NCBI GenBank assembly: GCA_016706865.1
Contig: JADJIS010000001.1
Coordinates: 186,001 to 250,000 of the forward strand
Direction of reading: 5' to 3'
Length of the DNA: 64,000 bases
From: Bacteroidota bacterium
GTDB taxonomy: Bacteria > Bacteroidota > Bacteroidia > Chitinophagales > BACL12
Positions 16,643 to 26,063 of the stretch are shown piece by piece. The position numbers were made by a program, and so were the translations under genes. Within the stretch, counting starts at the first letter, position 1. Each line of letters begins with the position of its first letter. A model generated the notes under the pieces. That model saw only the letters and a list, made by a program, of their open reading frames with translations. It was not told where the DNA came from and searched no databases.

Positions 16643-19600
16643 TTGGCAGTATCTAAATTTATTCCCCAAATTTTATTAGGAACTACAATCGGTGCCACGG
16701 CGCTCGCAGGTATCCTTTTTTCGGAACCCAAGGTGTATGATTATTCCTCCTCTGGTTCCTCCTATGCTTTATCACCAATAATTCCGCAGGATACCCCTCC
16801 TGATCTTCCCTTTCCTTTTGAAGATGATTCGGAAAGCGATTTTTTTAATGACGATGAAAATAATTTTGATCTGGATCAACAGGGAGGAGTTATAACGCCA
16901 ACCATAGTTTACGATCCTGAAACCGATCAATATATTTATCAGGAGCAGATCGGTGATGATTATTATCGCGACCCACAATACATCTCCTTCGAAGATTATT
17001 TAAAAGCACAAGAGGACAAAGCAATTACGGATTATTGGAAAGAGCGCTCCGGTGCATCAAATTTATTGGGAGGTGATGGTAAACCCATTCAACTTACTCC
17101 CTTTAACGGCGATTGTAGATTATTTGACGGTTGTAATGTTGAAATTCGCCCTCAGGGAAATGTGGAATTGACCTTCGGTGGAAGTTTTCAAAATATTCAG
17201 AATCCTATCCTTACGGAAAATCAACGCAAACAAGGTGGATTCGATTTTGCTATGGATATCAATGCCAATGTATTGGGTTCGATTGGAAATAATTTAAAAC
17301 TCAATTTTAATTATAATACACAGGCAACTTTCGAATTCGAAAATCAAATTAAACTTGAATATAAAGGAAAAGAAGATCAGATAGTGCAGGGAATAGAGGC
17401 AGGAAACGTGAGTCTGCCTTTAACAACACAATTAATTCCTGGAACACAATCTTTATTCGGTTTAAAAACAGAATTACAATTCGGTCGTTTAAGTATGACC
17501 ACTGTTTTATCACAACAAAAATCACAAACACAAAGTATACAAATTGAAGGTGGTGCTCAAAAAAGAGAATTTGAAATTTTCGCCGATGAATATGATGAGA
17601 ACCGACATTTCTTTATGTCGCATTATTTCAGAAACGGATATCAGGGATGGTTATCTTCTCTTCCTTATGTAAGCTCTCCGATCAATGTTACAAAAATTGA
17701 GGTTTGGGTAACTAATACAACTGGTGAAACAGAAAACACACGTGATGTTGTTGCTTTTTCCGATCTTGGTGAACCGGATTCTATTTATTGGGGTGTTATT
17801 GATCCTGCAGGAACTATCAGTTCTTTAACTCCAGGTGGATTTCCATCCAACTATGCCAATGATCTCTATCAAAAATTAAATGCATCAGCTGGAACCCGTG
17901 ATCTTAATACAGTAATTTCAACTTTATCAGGTCCAACATTTGGAATGCAGGCCACGCAGGATTATGAAAAAGCGAGAATGCGTAAATTATCTACAACAGA
18001 TTATATTTTTAATCCTCAACTCGGTTTTGTATCACTAAATACAACTCTTCAGCCTGATGATGTTTTAGCGATATCTTACGAATATACTTACCAGGGACAA
18101 ACTTTTCAGGTGGGTGAATTTTCCAGCGATCTACCTCCGGGTGTTGATACCTCCAATGTGTTATTTATGAAAATGTTGAAAAGCACTTCAGCAATAACTC
18201 AAATTCCACTTTGGGACCTTATGATGAAAAACGTTTATTCTTTAGGTGCTTTTCAGGTGAGTAACGAAGGTTTCAGATTGGATGTATTATACCAGGATCC
18301 GGGCGGTGGATTAAAAAGATATATTCCTGCAAATAATGCAAACGTAAATAGTAAACCCTTAATTAAATTATTAGGATTAGACAGATTAAATAATAATAAT
18401 GATCCGCAGGCAGATGGTATTTTCGATTTTGTTAATGGTATTACCATTAATACACAAAATGGCCGTGTTTATTTTCCGGTACTCGAACCATTCGGTGATT
18501 ATCTGAGAGATGAATCTGTTTTTGGAGATGATATAGAGGTGGAGAAATTCGCTTATGATGAATTGTATAATGAAACAAAAACAATTGCTTTACAATTTCC
18601 GCAATTCGACAGATATGTAATTTCCGGAGAATATAAATCCAGTGTTTCTTCTGAAATTTATCTTGGTGCATTTAATTTACCTAAAGGATCGGTGCAGGTA
18701 ACTGCGGGCGGACAATTATTAACGGAGAATGTGGATTATACCATCGATTATTCTTTGGGAAGATTGAAGATCGTTAATGAATCCATATTAAATTCCGGAC
18801 AACAAATTAATGTTACATTTGAAAATAATGCATTTTATGGTTTTCAAACTAAATCGTTAATTGGAACTCGTTTCGATTATTGGATCAACGATAATTTTAC
18901 TTTGGGTGCTACATGGTTACATTTATCAGAAAGACCTTACACACAAAAAGTAAATATTGGTGATGATCCAATATCAAACTCCATGTATGGTTTTGATATG
19001 AATTATACACAAGATGCTCCCTGGTTAACCCGTGCATTGGATAAATTACCATTATACAGCACAAAAGAAGCTTCTACATTTAGTTTTACCGGTGAGGTTG
19101 CAACATTCCGTCCAGGTCACTCTAAAGCAATTGGTAAAGGTGAAGCCGGAACAATTTATATCGACGATTTTGAAGGAAGCAGAAGTGCATACGATCTTAA
19201 ATTTCCTTTTGCAAGTTGGGTACTCGCAAGTACACCACAAAATGCAACAGATGAATTCAGCGATATTTTATTTCCCGAAGCAACTTTATTCGACAGCTTA
19301 GAATACGGAAAAAACAGAGCAAGATTTTCCTGGTATAATATTGACCCATTATTTAATGAGGATAATAATCCATCACAACCCGATCACTTATCCGCTGCAG
19401 ACTTGTCTAATCACTACACAATTCAAATTGATGAAAAAGAAATTTTTCCTCAGGCAGATTTTGAAACAACGGTATTAACCCAATTAACAACTTTTGACCT
19501 TGCATATTATCCAACGGAAAGAGGACCTTATAATTATGACGCTGCTCCTACATTTTATTCTGCGGGTTTAAATCCTGATGGTTCTGGTCAATTAGCAAAT

Positions 19601-22600
19601 CCGGAATCGCGTTGGGGTGGTATCATGCGTAATCTCGAGACAAATGATTTTGAAGCAGCTAATATTGAATTCTTAGAATTTTGGGTGATGGACCCATTCG
19701 ATAATCGCGGTCCTTTTGGTGAGCAGGTTAGCGATGATGGATATTTATATATCAACCTCGGAAACGTTTCGGAAGATATATTAAAAGATTCCCGAATGTT
19801 TTTTGAAAATGGATTACCAAAAGACGGTACTCAGGATGGATTAGATCAAACCAATTGGGGAAATGTTCCGAGAACACTTCCTATTACAACTGCATTTGAT
19901 AACGATGTGGAATCACGCGAAAATCAGGATAAAGGATATGATGGGATGGATGATGATCAGGAAAGTGATTTTCATACTCCATTTATTGCCGATGCAACTG
20001 CAATAGTTGGTGGAACACCACTTGCAATAATTCAAAATGACCCTGCATCAGATGATTATCATTATTATCGCGGTGGAGATTATGACGATCAGGGATTAAG
20101 TATATTAGAACGTTATAAAAAATATAATAACCCACAGGGAAATTCACCAACTACAGAATCATCACCTGAAGCATATCCAACAGCTGCAACTACAATTCCT
20201 GAAACGGAAGATCTTAATGATGATTTTACTTTAAATGAAACAGAATCTTATTTTCAATACAGAGTGAAAATGGGACCTGATATGGAAAATACAAATCCAT
20301 TTATTACCGATGTGGTAGTTGCACCTCATACATTTAAAGATGGCAGTACAGATTCTATTAAATGGTATCAATTTAAAATTCCGATCGATCAGTACGATAG
20401 TAAAATTGGAAGTATACAGGATTTTAAATCTATCCGATTTATCAGAATGTATATGACCGAATATGAGAAACCTTTGGTTATGCGTTTTGCGCGTTTGGAA
20501 TTAGTGAGAAATCAATGGAGAAGATATCAGTTCTCCTTATTAAACCCAGGTGAATATTTACCGGATGATGATGGAAATGAAACTGATTTTAATGTATCAT
20601 CAGTAAGTATAGAAGAAAATTCCGTTCGTCAGCCAATACCGTATGTGTTGCCTCCGGATGTTGATCGTGAACAAACTCTTGGAAGCGGAAGTTCAGTTTC
20701 AACCTATCAGCAAAATGAACAATCGTTAAGCATGCAAATTTGTCCGTTACAGGATGGAGATGCACGTGCAATTTTTAAATCATTAAATATCGATTTGCGT
20801 CGTTACGGTCGAATGATCATGAACGTTCACGCAGAACCACTTCCTGATGCACCTCTTGCAACATTAAATGATGGCGACCTGCATTTATTTATTCGTATGG
20901 GTTCCGATTTTACAAATAACTTTTATGAATATGATATTCCACTAACAGTTACAAAATTGCCTTTACCTGCTGGAACTACCGATGATGAAAATGTACGAAG
21001 CGCAATTTGGGCAACCTTAATTGATTTTCCTCTCGACTCATTGGTTGCAATTAAATCGCTGAGAAATAATGCACAAATTTCACCGCTTACTCCATATTCA
21101 GTTTCTGTAGATGATGGAGTTACCTATACAATTATTGGTAATCCGGATTTAGGTTATGTGGAAGAAATAATGATTGGTGTGCGTAATCCGAAAGAACCAA
21201 GCAGTAGCGGTGCAGAATTTTGTGCTGAGGTTTGGGTGAACGAATTGCGTTTGACAGGTATAGATGAAAGCGGCGGATGGGCTGCACTTGCAAGAGCTGA
21301 TTTTAAATTGGCTGATCTTGGTAATTTAACCGTTTCCGGAAATATGCACACTGCAGGTTTCGGAACTTTGGAACAACAAATTGACGAACGTTATAAAGAT
21401 AATTTTTATCAATACGCAGCATCCTTAAGTTTGGAATTAGGTAAATTTTTACCTCAGGGCGTTGAATTGCGTTTACCGTTTTATGCAAGTATATCTGAAT
21501 CATATAGTAACCCTGAATTCGACCCTTATGAATTAGATGTTGATCTTTCAGAACAACTTGCAGACATTACAGAAACATTCGGACAGGATTCAGCAGATGT
21601 TTACAAAAAAACAGTAATTGATTATATCGCGGTAAAAAGTATCAACCTCACAAACATTCGTTTTGAGCGCGGACAAAATGCTGGTAATCCTCATCCGTGG
21701 GATAAAGAAAATTTTGATCTTACTTTAGCATATTCTCAGGAATACAATAGCAATCCAACATTGGAATACGATATCATAGATCGTTATAAAGGTGCCTTGG
21801 GATATAGCTTTAATCAAAAAGCAAAATTCATTTCTCCATTTGAAAAATTAATTGATAAAAAATATAAATGGTTAACACCTGTCCGCGATTTTAATTTTAA
21901 TTTATTACCAACAGGTTATAGTTTCAGAACAGAATTAAATCGCCAGTTCGGTCAAACATTAATGCGTGATATTTATGGTGATGGATTGATTGATCCTACT
22001 TATGATAAATATTTTACATGGGATAGATACTATGGTATAAAATTCGAACCTGCAAAATCCATTAAAATAGATTTCTCCGCAACAAATAATGCACGTATCG
22101 ATGAACCTTATGGTGCTTTAGATACACAAGAAAAAAGAGATTCTCTTTGGAATAATTTTATGGACCTCGGAAGAAATACCAATTATCGCCATACACTTGC
22201 TGTAAATTATACTTTACCGATCAGCAAATTACCTGCCTTCAGTTGGATCACTGTTAAATTAAATTATAATACTTCTTATGGCTGGATAGCTGGTTCTTTG
22301 GGATTAGCAGATACATTGGGTAATACCATAAACAATACACAATCAAAATCAGTAAACGGTGAATTTAATTTCAGGAATTTATATAATAAATCGAAATTCC
22401 TCAAACAATATAATACCAATACTTCTCCTCCAAAAGGAGCGAAACCATCAAAGGAGGAAGAGGAGGACGCTGACGATCCTGATGGAACCGCACCTAAAAA
22501 AGCAAAAACTCCAACAGTTTCTGCTCCGGTGGAAACCTTAGTGCGATTAATGATCGGATTAAAACGTGTAACAATTAATTATTCACAAAATTACGGAACA

Positions 22601-23941
22601 ACATTACCTGGTTTTATGCAAACATCGCAGGTGTTGGGATTAAATACTGCGACCACAGCTCCGGGTTGGGATTTTATTTTCGGATATCAACCTTCTTATA
22701 AATGGTTGGATAGTATTGCAAATAAAGGTTGGTTGAGTACGGCTCCTTCTTTGAATTATTTATTCATGCAGAGTTACAGCGAAAATCTGGACATGCGTGC
22801 AAACTTTGAACCTCTGAAAGATTTCAGATTAGACCTAAATTTAAATAAGACCTATTCAAAAAATCATTCCGAATACTTTAAAAATACTTTATCTGTTGAC
22901 GATCCAATGTATGAACATTTAAATGCCGTTGATGCAGGAAGTTTTACAATAAGTTATAGCATATTGGGAACGGTATTTGAAAAATTATCATCTCAGGAAG
23001 TGTCGGCAACATTCAAACAATTTGAAGCGAACAGGGAAATAATTTCACAGAGATGGCAATCACCTGAGGGAAATCCGGTTTATTCCAATGACATTTTCTT
23101 CAATCCATTAGACAGCACCTTCAATCCAAATTATGCAGAAGGTTATGGTCCTTATTCACAGGATGTTTTAATTCCTGCATTCCTTGCTGCCTACACAGGA
23201 AAAAGTGCTGCAACAGTTTCCTTGAATACTTTTGATCAGATACCAAAACCAAATTATCGTATAACCTATAATGGATTAAGCAAATTACCGGGATTCAAAA
23301 AAATATTTTCTGCATTCACAGTAACTAGTGCATATACTTCCACTTTAGCATTAAATAGTTTTGTAACGGATCTCGATTTTGACGGAAATTATTATGCATA
23401 CGCACACGTGGTTGATACGCTTACTGGAAACTTTGTTGCCTTGTATGATATTCCGAATGTCTTGATAAATGAATCATTATCACCGCTCATCGGAATTGAT
23501 GCAACATGGGTTAATGGAATTACATCCAAATTTGATTTCAAAAAATCGAGAACACTTACCATGAGTTTCATCGATTATCAATTAACACAAATTCACTCCA
23601 CTGAGTTTACTGTTGGTATGGGTTATAAAATGACCGGATTTACATTCCCATTTAAGTGGAGAGGAAAACGTCCTAATTTGGAGAACGACCTTACATTTAA
23701 AGTTGATTTCAGCTTTAGAGATGATATTACTACTAATTTCAGATTAGACCAGGATCTTAACGAACCAACAGGCGGTTTAACCAGTATCTCTTTTTCACCA
23801 ACCATCGATTACGTTGTTAACGACAGATTTAATATTCAACTGTATTTCGACAGACAAAAAACTGTTCCAAAAATTTCAACTTCTTATCCTATTACTTCCA
23901 CTAATGCAGGTATTAAAGTGAGATTTAGTTTGAGCGAATAA
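16643..23941 (+). CDS. sprA: Type IX secretion/gliding motility outer-membrane translocon protein SprA
   Basis: Giant outer-membrane beta-barrel protein, the pore of the type IX secretion system. The 2432 residues match the usual SprA size. Family landmarks include VELTFGGSFQNIQNPILTEN, the strongly conserved GTIYIDDFEGSRSAYDLK (about residue 830), AEVWVNELRLTG, and a strand-rich C-terminus. The N-terminus has a hydrophobic segment (ILLGTTIGATALAGILF) fitting a signal sequence. The start is a TTG at 16643 behind ACGAGG, because no in-frame ATG exists near the N-terminus. It serves the sorting-domain proteins in this window. A clear terminator follows the stop. Confidence 0.96.
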   Translation: MAVSKFIPQILLGTTIGATALAGILFSEPKVYDYSSSGSSYALSPIIPQDTPPDLPFPFEDDSESDFFNDDENNFDLDQQGGVITPTIVYDPETDQYIYQEQIGDDYYRDPQYISFEDYLKAQEDKAITDYWKERSGASNLLGGDGKPIQLTPFNGDCRLFDGCNVEIRPQGNVELTFGGSFQNIQNPILTENQRKQGGFDFAMDINANVLGSIGNNLKLNFNYNTQATFEFENQIKLEYKGKEDQIVQGIEAGNVSLPLTTQLIPGTQSLFGLKTELQFGRLSMTTVLSQQKSQTQSIQIEGGAQKREFEIFADEYDENRHFFMSHYFRNGYQGWLSSLPYVSSPINVTKIEVWVTNTTGETENTRDVVAFSDLGEPDSIYWGVIDPAGTISSLTPGGFPSNYANDLYQKLNASAGTRDLNTVISTLSGPTFGMQATQDYEKARMRKLSTTDYIFNPQLGFVSLNTTLQPDDVLAISYEYTYQGQTFQVGEFSSDLPPGVDTSNVLFMKMLKSTSAITQIPLWDLMMKNVYSLGAFQVSNEGFRLDVLYQDPGGGLKRYIPANNANVNSKPLIKLLGLDRLNNNNDPQADGIFDFVNGITINTQNGRVYFPVLEPFGDYLRDESVFGDDIEVEKFAYDELYNETKTIALQFPQFDRYVISGEYKSSVSSEIYLGAFNLPKGSVQVTAGGQLLTENVDYTIDYSLGRLKIVNESILNSGQQINVTFENNAFYGFQTKSLIGTRFDYWINDNFTLGATWLHLSERPYTQKVNIGDDPISNSMYGFDMNYTQDAPWLTRALDKLPLYSTKEASTFSFTGEVATFRPGHSKAIGKGEAGTIYIDDFEGSRSAYDLKFPFASWVLASTPQNATDEFSDILFPEATLFDSLEYGKNRARFSWYNIDPLFNEDNNPSQPDHLSAADLSNHYTIQIDEKEIFPQADFETTVLTQLTTFDLAYYPTERGPYNYDAAPTFYSAGLNPDGSGQLANPESRWGGIMRNLETNDFEAANIEFLEFWVMDPFDNRGPFGEQVSDDGYLYINLGNVSEDILKDSRMFFENGLPKDGTQDGLDQTNWGNVPRTLPITTAFDNDVESRENQDKGYDGMDDDQESDFHTPFIADATAIVGGTPLAIIQNDPASDDYHYYRGGDYDDQGLSILERYKKYNNPQGNSPTTESSPEAYPTAATTIPETEDLNDDFTLNETESYFQYRVKMGPDMENTNPFITDVVVAPHTFKDGSTDSIKWYQFKIPIDQYDSKIGSIQDFKSIRFIRMYMTEYEKPLVMRFARLELVRNQWRRYQFSLLNPGEYLPDDDGNETDFNVSSVSIEENSVRQPIPYVLPPDVDREQTLGSGSSVSTYQQNEQSLSMQICPLQDGDARAIFKSLNIDLRRYGRMIMNVHAEPLPDAPLATLNDGDLHLFIRMGSDFTNNFYEYDIPLTVTKLPLPAGTTDDENVRSAIWATLIDFPLDSLVAIKSLRNNAQISPLTPYSVSVDDGVTYTIIGNPDLGYVEEIMIGVRNPKEPSSSGAEFCAEVWVNELRLTGIDESGGWAALARADFKLADLGNLTVSGNMHTAGFGTLEQQIDERYKDNFYQYAASLSLELGKFLPQGVELRLPFYASISESYSNPEFDPYELDVDLSEQLADITETFGQDSADVYKKTVIDYIAVKSINLTNIRFERGQNAGNPHPWDKENFDLTLAYSQEYNSNPTLEYDIIDRYKGALGYSFNQKAKFISPFEKLIDKKYKWLTPVRDFNFNLLPTGYSFRTELNRQFGQTLMRDIYGDGLIDPTYDKYFTWDRYYGIKFEPAKSIKIDFSATNNARIDEPYGALDTQEKRDSLWNNFMDLGRNTNYRHTLAVNYTLPISKLPAFSWITVKLNYNTSYGWIAGSLGLADTLGNTINNTQSKSVNGEFNFRNLYNKSKFLKQYNTNTSPPKGAKPSKEEEEDADDPDGTAPKKAKTPTVSAPVETLVRLMIGLKRVTINYSQNYGTTLPGFMQTSQVLGLNTATTAPGWDFIFGYQPSYKWLDSIANKGWLSTAPSLNYLFMQSYSENLDMRANFEPLKDFRLDLNLNKTYSKNHSEYFKNTLSVDDPMYEHLNAVDAGSFTISYSILGTVFEKLSSQEVSATFKQFEANREIISQRWQSPEGNPVYSNDIFFNPLDSTFNPNYAEGYGPYSQDVLIPAFLAAYTGKSAATVSLNTFDQIPKPNYRITYNGLSKLPGFKKIFSAFTVTSAYTSTLALNSFVTDLDFDGNYYAYAHVVDTLTGNFVALYDIPNVLINESLSPLIGIDATWVNGITSKFDFKKSRTLTMSFIDYQLTQIHSTEFTVGMGYKMTGFTFPFKWRGKRPNLENDLTFKVDFSFRDDITTNFRLDQDLNEPTGGLTSISFSPTIDYVVNDRFNIQLYFDRQKTVPKISTSYPITSTNAGIKVRFSLSE

Positions 23942-23961
23942 TAAAATTAAAATAAAAATAC

Positions 23962-23998
23962 AATGCCCCTGATATTAAAGATTGAAGGGGCATTTTTT
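23962..23998 (+). terminator. Rho-independent terminator after sprA
   Basis: Nine-base perfect arms AATGCCCCT (23962-23970) and AGGGGCATT (23986-23994) with a 15-base loop and a T-run to 23998, starting 20 bases after the sprA stop. Confidence 0.88.
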
Positions 23999-24099
23999 AT
24001 TCGTGCATTCGTGGCTAATTTATTTTCATCCATATTGTGGGTTAAAAAGGTAGCCACGAATGCACGAATGAACAGCCAATTTTATGGGCTGTTTGTATT
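23994..24099 (+). repeat. About 105-bp palindromic dispersed element, copy A
   Basis: The 426-base spacer between sprA and gcvH has no gene. It holds an element with a perfect 19-base inverted repeat, ATTCGTGCATTCGTGGCTA at 23999-24017 and its complement at 24051-24069, with 33 bases between. A second small hairpin (AGCCAAT ... TGGGCTGT) lies just outside, at about 24073-24092. The whole unit recurs in the opposite orientation at 45412-45517 with roughly 90% identity by eye. A degenerate extra half-copy (ATTCGTGTATTCGTGGCTA) lies at 24124-24142. No transposase or target duplication was seen. Confidence 0.8.
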
Positions 24100-24339
24100 T
24101 TGAAATTTTATTATATATTTTTTATTCGTGTATTCGTGGCTAATTTTTTCCACCATAATATTGACGAAAAATGTTGCAACGAACCTTCCACATTCATCAG
24201 GTGTGTACATGAACGACCAGCAAAAGAATATTGTCTGGTTTATTGTTTTTTGAATTTGTAGCCATTGTTCTAAAATCTGCGCAATTGAACATTTTTATTT
24301 GAGGCAAACAAAATCCCCTAAACTTTCCTCCAAAACCCT

Positions 24340-24347
24340 TACTTTTG
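24340..24347 (+). promoter_or_regulatory. Candidate -7 element for gcvH
   Basis: TACTTTTG (TAnnTTTG) lies 20 bases before the gcvH ATG at 24368. No -33 TTTG at the expected spacing. Confidence 0.4.
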
Positions 24348-24367
24348 ACCTCTCAAAAAATCATTTT

Positions 24368-24748
24368 ATGCATATACCTGAAGAATTAAAATATACAAAG
24401 GATCATGAATGGGTTCGTATTGAAGGAAATATCGGAACCATTGGAATTACGGATTTTGCGCAACACGAACTAGGTGATATCGTTTATATTGACATTGAAT
24501 CCATTGGTGATCATGTTGAAAAAGAGAAAGTTTTTGGGACGGTGGAAGCGGTGAAAACAGTTTCAGAATTATTTATGCCCGTTTCCGGCAAAATTTTAGA
24601 AATGAATTCCACTCTCGATGCCGCACCCGAATCTGTAAATCAGGACCCTTACGGTAAAGGCTGGATGATAAAAGTGGAACTTTCCAATCTTTCGGAAGTT
24701 GACGGTTTGATGTCGGCTGCTGAATATGGAGAACTTATTTCAGCTTAA
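24368..24748 (+). CDS. gcvH: Glycine cleavage system H protein
   Basis: Lipoyl carrier of the glycine cleavage complex, moving the aminomethyl group between the P, T and L proteins. It has 126 residues, standard length. The lipoylated lysine is in VFGTVEAVKTVSELFMPVSG (K of AVKTV), preceded by the usual ELGDIVYIDIESIGD. ATG 24368 (MHIPEELKYTKDHEW) is the family start; the frame is open back to 24299 but that region is promoter-like. The other gcv genes are not in the window. A VanZ-like gene follows after 5 bases. Confidence 0.97.
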   Translation: MHIPEELKYTKDHEWVRIEGNIGTIGITDFAQHELGDIVYIDIESIGDHVEKEKVFGTVEAVKTVSELFMPVSGKILEMNSTLDAAPESVNQDPYGKGWMIKVELSNLSEVDGLMSAAEYGELISA

Positions 24749-24753
24749 ATTAT

Positions 24754-25128
24754 ATGACCATTCACCAAAGAACATGGCCTGTTCTGATGTTTTTCTGGGC
24801 GGCCGTGATCATGGTTGTAAGTGTAATTCCTGGGGCAGATCTCCCATCCTTGTCGATCTGGGAGCCTGATAAGGTAATGCATGTTTTTGTTTATGCAGTA
24901 ATGACTTTTCTTACATTTCAATGGTTTAAAAGCTTCTCTAGCCTCGATTCCTTAAATAAAAAGGCATTTATTTCCGTTACAGTATGCATTTTGTATGGTT
25001 TTATCATCGAATTGATACAACTGATCTTACCAACTAGAAGTTTCGACTTATTGGACGAACTAGCGAACAGCATAGGTTGTTTATTAAGTTTAACAGGTAT
25101 TTTAGTATTTTCGTCAAAACGCAAATAA
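24754..25128 (+). CDS. VanZ-like membrane protein
   Basis: Small membrane protein of 124 residues with four predicted hydrophobic segments (about 8-28, 43-60, 71-90, 100-120). VanZ-family features: PDKVMHVFVYAVMTFLTF near residues 38-55 and the IIELIQLILPTRSFDLLDELANSIG segment near 80-104 (quoted in part: FDLLDELANSIG). VanZ-type proteins were named for a teicoplanin-resistance cluster, but most genomic copies, like this one, have unknown roles. It starts 5 bases after gcvH and is probably co-transcribed with it. Confidence 0.88.
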   Translation: MTIHQRTWPVLMFFWAAVIMVVSVIPGADLPSLSIWEPDKVMHVFVYAVMTFLTFQWFKSFSSLDSLNKKAFISVTVCILYGFIIELIQLILPTRSFDLLDELANSIGCLLSLTGILVFSSKRK

Positions 25129-25215
25129 ATAGCTAAAACTGCCGGGCGGGACTGATTCGGAATGTTTTTTGTTTAAGAGGAGGTCAACCGTTTACAAGTG
25201 CAGGGTTATTAATAC

Positions 25216-25983
25216 ATGGAGCCATCAAAATCTTATCTCAACCAAACTTTTAACGATATCGTTTTCGAAAATCGAAATAAAGAATATGGCTCCTATGCGC
25301 TGCGAACACTTACTAAAAGAAATATCTTACGGGCTTTATTTCTTATTTCAGGCTGTGTTTTTATTGCTGTGGCCAGTATTTATGTTGATTTTTCATTTTT
25401 TAATAAGTCGGAGCCTTTAGTTTTAAATATATCGGAGGTATCACTTTCTGATCCACCTCCCTTATTTAAATTATTGCCACCGGCCGTACCCCCCGCTGCA
25501 AAAAAAATGGAAACGTCTGAACTTACTGAAATGGAAGTAACAGATGATGAGAAGGTGAAAAATGAAAAAGAAAATAAGGTTCTCGATGAAAAAGTGGATT
25601 CCACTTCAAACGGAACTGCTGAGAAAGGATCTGATGCAAAATCATTGGAAAGTGGCAATGGAAATACTGTTTATTTCAGTGTTGAGGTAAAACCTGAATA
25701 TCCCGGAGGCTCCAAGGGACTTACTAAATATTTAAAGGATAATGTAAAATATCCGCAGGATGCAAAGGAAAATGGAGTTCAGGGAACAGTTGTTGTAGTT
25801 TTTATAGTAAATGAGGATGGCACAGTTTCGGATGCAAAAATTAAAAAAGGTATTGGGGGAGGATGTGACCAGGAAGCATTGAGAATAGTTAATGAAATGC
25901 GCAAATGGAAACCTGGTAAACAGGGTGGTGTTCCGGTGAGGGTTTACCAGCAAATACCGATTGCTTTTAAATTACAGGATTGA
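25216..25983 (+). CDS. TonB-family energy-transducing protein
   Basis: Protein of 255 residues anchored by one N-terminal membrane segment (about 39-58). A proline-rich stretch (PPLFKLLPPAVPPAAKK) and a charged linker follow. The C-terminal TonB domain spans about 160-255, with PEYPGGSKGLTKYL, VKYPQDAKENGVQGTV, FIVNEDGTVSDAKI and EALRIVNEMRKWKPGKQGG. TonB proteins couple the proton motive force, through ExbB/ExbD, to outer-membrane receptors. Neither exbB/exbD nor a receptor is nearby, so this is one of the dispersed TonB paralogues typical of the phylum. Confidence 0.92.
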   Translation: MEPSKSYLNQTFNDIVFENRNKEYGSYALRTLTKRNILRALFLISGCVFIAVASIYVDFSFFNKSEPLVLNISEVSLSDPPPLFKLLPPAVPPAAKKMETSELTEMEVTDDEKVKNEKENKVLDEKVDSTSNGTAEKGSDAKSLESGNGNTVYFSVEVKPEYPGGSKGLTKYLKDNVKYPQDAKENGVQGTVVVVFIVNEDGTVSDAKIKKGIGGGCDQEALRIVNEMRKWKPGKQGGVPVRVYQQIPIAFKLQD

Positions 25984-26063
25984 TAACCCGTAACCTGTTA
26001 ATTAATGTTGTGGTTTGGTGAATATTATAATTGTTTGATGTAATTTTCGTTTATTATTAAAAT

